6,011 bases of DNA from Paludibacteraceae bacterium (GTDB lineage: Bacteria; Bacteroidota; Bacteroidia; Bacteroidales; Paludibacteraceae). Positions within the stretch are counted from its first letter, which is position 1; every line of letters starts with the position of its first letter. The notes below the pieces were generated by a model, which searched no databases, was not told where the DNA came from, and saw only the letters and a list, made by a program, of their open reading frames with translations. The stretch spans positions 1 through 6,011 of the forward strand of contig JAGCZK010000100.1 in assembly GCA_017960065.1 (NCBI GenBank), written 5' to 3'. Made by a program: the position numbers and the translations under genes. Positions 1 through 6,011 of the stretch are shown here, one piece after another.

Positions 1-1557
1 GCCGTCGAGGGTGATGTGGCCCGACGGGTAGAAGATGACGTTGTGCCCCTGGGCCAGCGATTCGAGCACCAGCGACTCCAGCTGCCGCACTTGTCCGACC
101 CCTTGGCGGCTCTTGCGCAAATCGGGCACCCGGATGGCGTCGAAAATCTGCAGAATCCGCCGGAAGGCCCCCGCCTCGAAGTAGGCTTCATCGACCAGCG
201 GGCGCATGTGGCAGTCGTAGAAGTGGCTGAACACGATGATGGGGTCGATGACGGCCGAATGGTTGGGCAGAATCAGCTTGGTGGTGTCGTCTTGCAGCAG
301 CTTGCGGCCGCTTACGCGGATGTCGTAGCGGTGGAGCAGCAGCCGGTCGATGGTGGCGGTCAGCACGACCCGGTGGCTGATGAGCAGGTAGAGGCTCACA
401 GCGGTCAGTACCAGGGCAATCAGCAGGAACACGAAGCGGATGTCGAGCAGCAGGCAGAGCAGGGTGAGCGTTGCCGACGCCAGCAGGATGAACAGAAACG
501 ACAGTTGGTTGAAAAACGCCAACATGAGGTTGAGGGTCGGGCCTTTGGCCGAACGCTGGATTTCGGCGTCGAGCGGAATTTTGAAGCAACCGGCTGTCAG
601 CGTGGTGATTAGCAGGGCGATGGAAAACGACATCGGCGTCCAGGGAAGGGCGAACAGCAGGACAAATTCGACGGCGAGCACCATGCCTAGCAGGCTGCCG
701 AATCGCAGCAGCCGCCATTTTTGGTCGATTTTACCGGCAATCCAGCATCCGGCCGTAATGCCGACAGCGGCCAGGGCCATCACCAGCCCCGTATGGAAGG
801 AGTCGAGGCCCAGCCGGTGCTGGCAATAGACCAGCAGGCTCATCTGCATGAGCGCCGCCATCCACCAAAACCACGACAACACGAACAGCACCGGGGGCAG
901 TCCTTCGTACTGGTCGGCCTTGCGCAGCGACGAAACGAAGAATTTCAGCGGATTGACCGGCCATTGCTCGGTTTCGGGCGTTTCTTCGGCATGGAGCCAG
1001 TAGGCCCCGCCAAGCCCCAGCAGGCAGCTGGCGCCCATTATCAGGTAGGTGTGCACCGGCCGAAAGTGGTCGGCGGCAAACGCGGCCAGCACCGTACCCA
1101 GCAGCATGCCGGCAAACCCGATGGCCTCCATGCCGCCCATGCCGACCGACACGCGGTCGAGGCCGCCGATATCGCGGACCAGTCCGAACTTCGACGGCGA
1201 GTAGAGCGCACTTTGCACGCCCATCAGCACAATGGCGGCGATGACGGTCGCCACCGAATGGAAGCAGAAACCGGCCACAGCCAGCGCAATGATGGGCAAC
1301 TCGGCCCATTTGGCCAGGCGCACCACGCGGACCTTGCGGAAGCGGTGTGTCAGCCGGTCGGCCAGCGGCGACAACAGCAGGTAGGGGAGCACCAGCGCCC
1401 CCGCCGCCAGGCTGATGAGCAGAGTTTCATATTCGGGCGAGACCCACTTGACGGCCACAAAGCAGGCCAGCGATTTCAGAAAGTTGTCGTTGAGCACCCC
1501 CCAGAGGTTGGTGAAGAAAAGGGGGCCGAAGGAATGGTTTTTGCCGGTTGTGTTCAT
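1..1557 (-). CDS. MFS lysophospholipid transporter fused to PlsC-type acyltransferase (partial, C-terminus outside window)
   Basis: The frame has no stop from the ATG at 1557-1555 to the window edge, giving 519 visible residues. Residues 1-397 are an MFS carrier with about 12 hydrophobic segments. They include an N-terminal NDNF motif (23-26), a motif A-like loop PLADRLTHRFRK (64-75) and YSPSKFGL (119-126), which resembles the YSPAKYG signature of LplT lysophospholipid flippases. From about 410 an acyltransferase domain begins: NHSAVID (432-438) fits the catalytic NHX4D motif and YPSGHIT (510-516) sits where PlsC/Aas proteins have FPEG(T/R). By family, the protein would bring lysophospholipids to the inner leaflet of the inner membrane and re-acylate them at sn-1 or sn-2. 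The usual motif III Glu is Ser512 here. A third acyl-ACP synthetase domain, as in some fusions, could follow outside the window and cannot be judged. It is transcribed divergently from the PurF-like gene. The fold assignment is firm; the exact substrate is inferred. Confidence 0.9.
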   Translation of the reverse strand, partial: MNTTGKNHSFGPLFFTNLWGVLNDNFLKSLACFVAVKWVSPEYETLLISLAAGALVLPYLLLSPLADRLTHRFRKVRVVRLAKWAELPIIALAVAGFCFHSVATVIAAIVLMGVQSALYSPSKFGLVRDIGGLDRVSVGMGGMEAIGFAGMLLGTVLAAFAADHFRPVHTYLIMGASCLLGLGGAYWLHAEETPETEQWPVNPLKFFVSSLRKADQYEGLPPVLFVLSWFWWMAALMQMSLLVYCQHRLGLDSFHTGLVMALAAVGITAGCWIAGKIDQKWRLLRFGSLLGMVLAVEFVLLFALPWTPMSFSIALLITTLTAGCFKIPLDAEIQRSAKGPTLNLMLAFFNQLSFLFILLASATLTLLCLLLDIRFVFLLIALVLTAVSLYLLISHRVVLTATIDRLLLHRYDIRVSGRKLLQDDTTKLILPNHSAVIDPIIVFSHFYDCHMRPLVDEAYFEAGAFRRILQIFDAIRVPDLRKSRQGVGQVRQLESLVLESLAQGHNVIFYPSGHITLDG

Positions 1558-1589
1558 TTTTTGTTAATCAAATTGGCTGAAAATGATGA

Positions 1590-1597
1590 CAAATATA
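1590..1597 (-). promoter_or_regulatory. Bacteroidetes-type -7 promoter box for the transporter-acyltransferase gene
   Basis: The minus strand reads TATATTTG here, a full match to the Bacteroides primary sigma -7 consensus TAnnTTTG. It lies 32 bp upstream of the minus-strand ATG at 1557, so transcription would start roughly 25 nt before the coding region. I see no clear TTTG-type -33 box about 19-21 nt further upstream, where this promoter would overlap the opposing -7 box at 1611-1618. The surrounding 1558-1644 segment is AT-rich and is the only gene-free stretch of note in the window (87 bp). Confidence 0.45.
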
Positions 1598-1610
1598 AGG
1601 AAAAATATAC

Positions 1611-1618
1611 TAACTTTG
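1611..1618 (+). promoter_or_regulatory. Bacteroidetes-type -7 promoter box for the PurF-like/ffh/folD genes
   Basis: TAACTTTG matches the Bacteroides -7 consensus TAnnTTTG and is followed by GCGCC, a common continuation in this lineage. The predicted start point near 1625 leaves a leader of only about 20 nt before the ATG at 1645, too short for a riboswitch or attenuator. No convincing -33 TTTG is visible at the usual spacing. The leader has no purine-rich Shine-Dalgarno sequence, as is usual in Bacteroidota. This would be the promoter of the whole three-gene plus-strand cluster. Confidence 0.5.
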
Positions 1619-1644
1619 CGCCGTAAATTTTAAAACACTGCACC

Positions 1645-3057
1645 ATGGGTGGTTTTTTTGGCACGATCGCCAATAAATCGTGCGTAGCCGATTTGTTTTA
1701 CGGTACCGACTACAACTCTCATTTGGGTACCAAACGCGCCGGTATGGCGACTTTCAGTAAGGAAAAGGGCATGACCCGTTCGATTCACAACATCGAGGGC
1801 GCGTATTTCAGATCAAAATTTGAGGCCGGATTGGGCAAGTTTGAGGGAGCCACCTCCGGCATCGGTATCATCAGTGACACCGACGCACAGCCCATCATCG
1901 TCAACTCGCACCTGGGGCGCTTTGCCATCGTGACGGTCGCCCGTCTCGACAACATGGCCGAGCTCGAACAGGAAATGTTGGCCAAAAACCATCACTTCAC
2001 TGAGCTGAGTTCGGGCAAAACCAACCAGACCGAACTGATCGCCACCTTGATTTGTGAGGGCAAGACCATCGAAGAAGGGGTGCAGATCATGTTTGACAAA
2101 ATCAAAGGTTCGTGCTCGCTGCTGCTGCTCACCGAAAACGGCATCTACGCCGTGCGCGACAAACTGGGCCGCACGCCGGTCATCATCGGCAAAAAGGACG
2201 GCGCCTATGCCGTGTCGAGCGAGTCGAACGCCTTTCCGAACCTCGATTACGAAATCGACTACTATGTCGGTCCCGGCGAAATCGTGCTGCTCAATGCCGA
2301 CGGCTGGAAGCAAATCCGCAAACCGGGCGACAAAATGCAGGTCTGCTCGTTCTTCTGGGTATATTTCGGATTCCCTTGCTGCGATTACGAAGGCATCAAC
2401 GTCGATATCGTGCGCAACGCCTTGGGCGAAGCTTTGGGCAAAGCCGACACCGATACCGAAGCCGACTTTGTGTGCGGCGTTCCCGACTCGGGTGTGGGCC
2501 ATGCCATCGGTTACGCCATCGGTCGCGGCATCCCGTACAAACGCGGCATCCTGAAATACACGCCGACCTGGCCCCGCAGCTTTACGCCGTCGCAACAGGT
2601 GGTGCGCAACCTCGTGGCCAAGATGAAGCTGCTGCCCAACAAACAGATGCTCGAGGGCAAGCGCGTGGTCTTCCTCGACGACTCCATCGTTCGCGGCACC
2701 CAATTGCGCGGCAATGTCGATATGGTCTATAAATATGGAGCCAAGGAGGTGCACATGCGCATCGCCTGCCCGCCGCTGATTTATTCGTGCCGCTACCTCA
2801 ATTTCTCGGCCACGCAGAACGATTTGGAACTCATCACCCGTTCGCTGATCGAAAAATACGAAGGCCAGCACGACAAAAACCTGCAGGACTACGTCGATCC
2901 CAATTCCGAAAAGCACAAACGCATGGTCGATGACATCCGCAAGCATTTCGGTCTGACGACCCTGAAGTTCAATACGGTCGAAGCCCTGGTGAAAGCCATC
3001 GGCCTGCCGAAAGAGAAAATTTGTACCCATTGTTTCGACGGTTCGTCGTATTTTTAA
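1645..3057 (+). CDS. PurF-like amidophosphoribosyltransferase homologue lacking the glutaminase nucleophile
   Basis: The 470-residue protein aligns along its length with glutamine PRPP amidotransferase (PurF), which makes 5-phosphoribosylamine from PRPP and glutamine in the first step of purine synthesis. The phosphoribosyltransferase half is well kept: GVPDSGVGHAIGYA (278-291), a loop with RSF (311-313), and the PRPP motif RVVFLDDSIVRGT (340-352). Four cysteines, C234, C382, C460 and C463, fall at the positions that bind the [4Fe-4S] cluster in Bacillus subtilis PurF. The N-terminal glutaminase half keeps its general fold signature but not its active site. It begins MGGFFG where active enzymes have Cys directly after Met or a propeptide. 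GHVRYAT is replaced by GIISDTD (74-80), HNGNL by TVARL (97-101), and the SDTE Asp by Gln128. The start is fixed by an in-frame stop at 1624-1626 and no upstream ATG. It probably uses free ammonia or another amine, or has another role. It is the first gene of the cluster, 21 bp before ffh. Confidence 0.85.
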   Translation: MGGFFGTIANKSCVADLFYGTDYNSHLGTKRAGMATFSKEKGMTRSIHNIEGAYFRSKFEAGLGKFEGATSGIGIISDTDAQPIIVNSHLGRFAIVTVARLDNMAELEQEMLAKNHHFTELSSGKTNQTELIATLICEGKTIEEGVQIMFDKIKGSCSLLLLTENGIYAVRDKLGRTPVIIGKKDGAYAVSSESNAFPNLDYEIDYYVGPGEIVLLNADGWKQIRKPGDKMQVCSFFWVYFGFPCCDYEGINVDIVRNALGEALGKADTDTEADFVCGVPDSGVGHAIGYAIGRGIPYKRGILKYTPTWPRSFTPSQQVVRNLVAKMKLLPNKQMLEGKRVVFLDDSIVRGTQLRGNVDMVYKYGAKEVHMRIACPPLIYSCRYLNFSATQNDLELITRSLIEKYEGQHDKNLQDYVDPNSEKHKRMVDDIRKHFGLTTLKFNTVEALVKAIGLPKEKICTHCFDGSSYF

Positions 3058-3078
3058 CCCCGTATCCGCCCAAAGAAT

Positions 3079-4404
3079 ATGTTTGAATCCCTTACCGAAC
3101 GACTCGAGCGCTCCTTCAAACTCTTGAAGGGACAAGGCCGAATCACCGAAATCAACGTAGCCGAAACCCTGAAGGACGTGCGCCGGGCCTTGCTCGACGC
3201 CGACGTCAACTACAAGACCGCCAAAACCTTTACCGACGAGGTGAAGCAGAAGGCCATGGGCATGGAAGTGCTGACTTCGGTCAAGCCCAACGAACTGATG
3301 GTCAAAATCGTACACGACGAGTTGGCCAAACTCATGGGCGGGCAAGCCTCCGAGCTGCAACTCAAAAGCCGTCCGGCAGTGATTTTGATGGCCGGTCTGC
3401 AGGGTAGCGGTAAAACCACGTTCAGCGGCAAGCTGGCCAACCTGCTCAAAAGCAAGAAGGGCAAGAATCCGCTGTTGGCCGCCTGCGACATCTACCGTCC
3501 GGCCGCCATCGACCAGTTGAAGGTGGTGGGCGGGCAGATTGCCGTGCCGGTCTATGCCGAGCCCGACAACAAGAACGCCGTTGAAATCGCCCGAAACGCC
3601 GTCGAATTCGCCAAAAAGCAAAACCACGACGTCGTGATCGTCGATACCGCCGGCCGCTTGGCTGTCGATGAAAAGATGATGGAGGAGATTGCCGCCATCA
3701 AGGCCGCCCTCCAACCCGACGAAATCCTGTTCGTGGTCGATGCCATGACCGGTCAGGACGCCGTCAACACCGCCAAGGAATTCAACGACCGGCTCGACTT
3801 TACCGGTGTGATTCTGACCAAACTCGACGGTGACACCCGCGGTGGTGCCGCCCTCTCGATCCGTTCGGTTGTCGAAAAACCGATCAAATTCGTCGGTGTC
3901 GGCGAAAAGATGGACGCCCTCGACGTGTTCCATCCCACCCGTATGGCCGACCGTATCCTCGGCATGGGCGACATCGTGTCGCTGGTCGAAAAGGCCCAGG
4001 AGCAATACGACGAGGCCGAAGCCCGTAAAATGGCCCAAAAACTGGCCAAGAACCAGTTCGGGTTCGACGATTTTCTGAATCAGATCGCGCAGGTCAAGAA
4101 GATGGGCAACATCAAAGACCTGGCCGCCATGATTCCCGGGGTGGGCAAGGCCATCAAAGACGTGGACATCCCCGACGACGCCTTCAAGTCGGTCGAGGCC
4201 ATCATCCTGTCGATGACCCCCTACGAGCGCCAGCATCCGGCCGTGCTCAACGGCAGCCGCAAACAGCGCATCGCCGACGGCAGCGGTACCAACGTGCAGG
4301 AGGTCAACCGCCTGATCAAACAGTTCGAAGGCATGCGCAAGATGATGCAGATGGTGCAGTCGCGCGGCGGAAAAATGCCCCGCATGGGCTTTGGAAGAAG
4401 ATAA
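3079..4404 (+). CDS. ffh: Signal recognition particle protein Ffh (SRP54 GTPase)
   Basis: Ffh binds 4.5S RNA and the signal sequences of nascent membrane proteins, then hands the ribosome to FtsY at the inner membrane. All three domains are visible in 441 residues, close to the usual length of about 450. The N domain helical bundle covers about 1-90. The G domain holds P-loop GLQGSGKTT (106-114), DIYRPAA (137-143), DTAGR (189-193), TKLDGDTRGG (247-256) and GVGE (273-276). The Met-rich M domain starts near 328 and contains the RNA-binding segment SRKQRIADGSGT (393-404), followed by EVNRLIKQF and GMRKMMQMV. The protein ends in a short basic tail. It starts at ATG 3079, 21 bp after the PurF-like stop, and ends 16 bp before folD, so it is probably cotranscribed with both. 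No SRP RNA gene is seen in this window. The identification is secure. Confidence 0.98.
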   Translation: MFESLTERLERSFKLLKGQGRITEINVAETLKDVRRALLDADVNYKTAKTFTDEVKQKAMGMEVLTSVKPNELMVKIVHDELAKLMGGQASELQLKSRPAVILMAGLQGSGKTTFSGKLANLLKSKKGKNPLLAACDIYRPAAIDQLKVVGGQIAVPVYAEPDNKNAVEIARNAVEFAKKQNHDVVIVDTAGRLAVDEKMMEEIAAIKAALQPDEILFVVDAMTGQDAVNTAKEFNDRLDFTGVILTKLDGDTRGGAALSIRSVVEKPIKFVGVGEKMDALDVFHPTRMADRILGMGDIVSLVEKAQEQYDEAEARKMAQKLAKNQFGFDDFLNQIAQVKKMGNIKDLAAMIPGVGKAIKDVDIPDDAFKSVEAIILSMTPYERQHPAVLNGSRKQRIADGSGTNVQEVNRLIKQFEGMRKMMQMVQSRGGKMPRMGFGRR

Positions 4405-4420
4405 CCAAACACAATACGCT

Positions 4421-5299
4421 ATGCAGTTGATAGACGGAAAGGCGACAGCCGACAAAATCAAACAGGAAATTGCGGCGGAAGTCGCTGAAATCGTAAAAAA
4501 TGGCGGAAAGCGCCCCCACTTGGCAGCCGTGCTGGTCGGACACGACGGCGGCAGCGAAACGTATGTGGCCGCCAAGGTCAAAGCCTGCGAGGTCTGCGGC
4601 TTCAAATCGACGCTGATCCGCTACGAGAGCGACGTGACCGAAGCCCAGTTGCTGGCCAAAATCGACGAACTCAACCACGACGAAGATATCGACGGTTTTA
4701 TCGTGCAATTGCCCCTGCCCAAGCACATCGACGAGCAGAAGGTGATTGAAGCCATCGACTACCGCAAGGACGTGGACGGTTTCCATCCGCTCAACGTGGG
4801 CCGCATGTCGATCGGTTTGCCGTGCTTCGTGTCGGCTACGCCGGCCGGTATCATCGAGCTGCTCAAACGCTACAACGTCGAAACCAGCGGCAAAAACTGC
4901 GTGGTCATCGGCCGCAGCAACATTGTCGGCAAGCCCGTGGCTACGCTGATGATGCAGAAAGGCCTCGACGCCACAGTGACCGTATGCCACAGCCGTACCA
5001 AAAACCTGAAGGAAATCTGCCGCCAGGCCGATATCATCATTGCCGCCTTGGGCAAACCCGAATTCCTGACGGCCGACATGGTGAAAGACGGGGTGGTGAT
5101 TGTCGATGTGGGTACGACCCGCGTGCCTTCGACCGAAACCAAGAGCGGATTCCGCCTCAAGGGCGACGTCAAGTTCGACGAGGTGGCCCCCAAGTGCAGC
5201 TACATCACTCCGGTACCGGGTGGCGTGGGCCCCATGACCATCTGTTCGCTGATGAAAAACACCCTGTTGGCGGGCAAAGGATTGCTCAAAAACTGCTAA
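4421..5299 (+). CDS. folD: Bifunctional methylenetetrahydrofolate dehydrogenase / methenyltetrahydrofolate cyclohydrolase FolD
   Basis: FolD is a cytosolic enzyme that oxidises 5,10-methylene-THF to 5,10-methenyl-THF with NAD(P)+ and hydrolyses it to 10-formyl-THF, the one-carbon donor for purine and initiator-tRNA formylation. Its 292 residues match the family length of about 285-295. Catalytic motif YVAAK has Tyr48 and Lys52, followed by VQLPLP (95-100) with Gln96 and KDVDGFHP (116-123) with Asp119. The Rossmann nucleotide loop is GRSNIVGKP (164-172), followed by TVCHSRT (187-193), and the C-terminal signature is TPVPGGVGPMT (263-273). An in-frame TTG at 4391 would add ten residues and overlap ffh. 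The ATG at 4421 is preferred because it gives the family N-terminus MQLIDGKA, 16 bp after ffh. Most family members have PCTPxG where this protein has SATPAG (138-143). Proximity to the PurF-like gene fits supply of formyl-THF to purine synthesis. Confidence 0.97.
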   Translation: MQLIDGKATADKIKQEIAAEVAEIVKNGGKRPHLAAVLVGHDGGSETYVAAKVKACEVCGFKSTLIRYESDVTEAQLLAKIDELNHDEDIDGFIVQLPLPKHIDEQKVIEAIDYRKDVDGFHPLNVGRMSIGLPCFVSATPAGIIELLKRYNVETSGKNCVVIGRSNIVGKPVATLMMQKGLDATVTVCHSRTKNLKEICRQADIIIAALGKPEFLTADMVKDGVVIVDVGTTRVPSTETKSGFRLKGDVKFDEVAPKCSYITPVPGGVGPMTICSLMKNTLLAGKGLLKNC

Positions 5300-5304
5300 T
5301 CCCC

Positions 5305-6011
5305 TTACTTTTTGCGGGTAGCCCCGCGTGATTCATAACGGTGAGATACGCGTTTCGGCGCGATTTCATCGTTATTTTTTGTCCGGCGTTCGCCTTTGAC
5401 GTCGCCCAGGCGGATGCCTTTGGCCTTGGGGCTGACGGCAAACGCCTCGTAGATTTTGGCCACCTGGTGCTTGGGTACGCTGAAAAACGAGAACTTCGGC
5501 GCGATGTCGATTTCGCCCACGACAATGGAGCGGTCGCCCGTCACGTCGTTGATGAGCCCGAGCAGCCGGCGCGGCTCGAACTTGTCGTTGCGGCCGCGGT
5601 CGATTTTGAGGCGCACGAAATTCGGGTTCGACTCGTCGCCACGCCGTTTTCCCTTCTTGAGGGCCGGATAGTCGGCATCTTTCGGTGTTTTGGCACTTTT
5701 TGAACGGTCTTTCGTTTTTTTGAAAAGCAGGTTCAGGTCGTCGGCCTCGCGGTAGTAGTCGGCAAAGCGGCCGCATTCGAGCTGCATGAGCCGGCGCAGC
5801 AGGTCTTCTTTCGACACGTCGGCCAGCATATCGAGCACCGGGCCCATCCAAGCGTCGATTTGGGCCGCTTCCGGTTCGTTTTGCAGGCGGGCGGCCCAAT
5901 GAAGCATCTGCCGGCGGCAGATGTCTTCGCCGGTCGGGATGGGCATCTGGCGGAACTCGCGGTGGATGTTTTTCTCGATTTTGGCGATGGCATTGCGTTG
6001 GCGGGTGGTGA
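5305..6011 (-). CDS. DEAD-box RNA helicase, C-terminal part with DbpA-type RNA-binding domain (partial)
   Basis: The frame is open from the window edge to the TAA at 5307-5305, giving 234 C-terminal residues; the ATPase core motifs lie outside the window. The visible N-terminal end (AIAKIEKNIHREF, then MPIPTGEDIC) resembles the end of the second RecA domain of DEAD-box helicases, where 'IE...' and 'PxGxxI' follow the arginine-finger region. A charged helical linker follows. Fragment residues about 130-206 then form an RRM-like DbpA/CsdA domain, recognisable from RLKIDRGRNDKFEPRRLLGL, a GEIDI strand and FSFFSVPKHQVAKI. The tail is basic (ERRTKNNDE... to RKK), typical of RNA-binding extensions. 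By family it would remodel structured RNA in ribosome assembly or RNA decay. The ATG at 5946 is internal to the frame and is not taken as the start. DbpA versus CsdA/DeaD cannot be decided. It converges on folD with a 5-bp gap. Confidence 0.85.
   Translation of the reverse strand, partial: TTRQRNAIAKIEKNIHREFRQMPIPTGEDICRRQMLHWAARLQNEPEAAQIDAWMGPVLDMLADVSKEDLLRRLMQLECGRFADYYREADDLNLLFKKTKDRSKSAKTPKDADYPALKKGKRRGDESNPNFVRLKIDRGRNDKFEPRRLLGLINDVTGDRSIVVGEIDIAPKFSFFSVPKHQVAKIYEAFAVSPKAKGIRLGDVKGERRTKNNDEIAPKRVSHRYESRGATRKK

Noticed and set aside
721..1626. A 301-codon plus-strand open frame, with another at 16-612, over the transporter-acyltransferase gene.
   Set aside because: Both are in register with the real minus-strand gene and give His/Gln/Arg-rich translations without domains, the usual shadow of a GC-rich gene.
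1681..1683. Cys13 of the PurF-like protein as a substitute glutaminase nucleophile.
   Set aside because: Class II amidotransferases need the Cys at the mature N-terminus. Cys13 follows the MGGFFG strand that normally begins with the nucleophile, and the rest of the glutamine pocket is lost.
4391..4420. A TTG start for folD ten codons upstream, overlapping the end of ffh.
   Set aside because: The added residues (MEEDNQTQYA) are not part of the FolD family N-terminus, and the ATG at 4421 gives the expected start and length.
1813..4605. A 930-codon open frame on the minus strand, antisense to most of the PurF-like gene, all of ffh and the start of folD.
   Set aside because: It is in codon register with the PurF-like and ffh genes, where it stays open simply because these GC-rich genes avoid TTA, CTA and TCA codons. 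Its product is rich in His, Asp, Gly and Phe with no recognisable domain, and it crosses three clearly real genes.
5314..5327. A perfect 5-bp inverted repeat, GCGGG-TAGC-CCCGC, just past the folD stop.
   Set aside because: No T-run follows it in either direction and it lies inside the helicase coding sequence, so it is weak as an intrinsic terminator.
5305..5946. Treating the minus-strand frame starting at ATG 5946 as a complete 213-residue gene.
   Set aside because: The frame remains open to the window edge and the upstream residues (AIAKIEKNIHREF) continue a DEAD-box helicase, so this Met is internal.

Overview
The window looks like chromosomal core-gene DNA from a Bacteroidota organism, probably order Bacteroidales. 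Three things point there: promoter -7 boxes of the Bacteroides type (TAnnTTTG), no Shine-Dalgarno sequences ahead of the genes, and lineage-style variants in several proteins. The coding DNA is GC-rich, which would suit a Rikenellaceae/Alistipes-like genome better than a classical Bacteroides. That genus-level guess is weak.

Layout: (1) positions 1-1557, minus strand, hold the first 519 residues of a membrane protein that joins an LplT-like MFS lysophospholipid transporter to a PlsC/Aas-like acyltransferase; its C-terminus lies outside the window. (2) Positions 1558-1644 are an AT-rich divergent promoter region with one -7 box facing each way. (3) Positions 1645-5299, plus strand, carry three closely spaced genes that look like an operon: a PurF-like phosphoribosyltransferase, ffh (SRP GTPase) and folD (methylene-THF dehydrogenase/cyclohydrolase). 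(4) Positions 5305-6011, minus strand, hold the C-terminal 234 residues of a DEAD-box RNA helicase with a DbpA-type RNA-binding domain; its helicase core lies outside the window. It converges on folD with 5 bp between the stop codons.

How the genes relate: FolD makes 10-formyl-THF, which de novo purine synthesis consumes, so folD beside a PurF homologue makes metabolic sense. ffh between them is a protein-targeting housekeeping gene with no obvious metabolic link. The divergent transporter-acyltransferase would import and re-acylate lysophospholipids at the inner membrane.

The most notable observation is that the PurF-like protein has lost the glutaminase machinery. It has Gly in place of the N-terminal nucleophile Cys, and the Arg, Asn-Gly and Asp of the glutamine pocket are also replaced. 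It keeps the PRPP-binding motif and all four cysteines expected to hold a [4Fe-4S] cluster. I saw no mobile elements, CRISPR arrays, tRNA or rRNA genes, or convincing intrinsic terminators, and no gene-free stretch longer than 87 bp.
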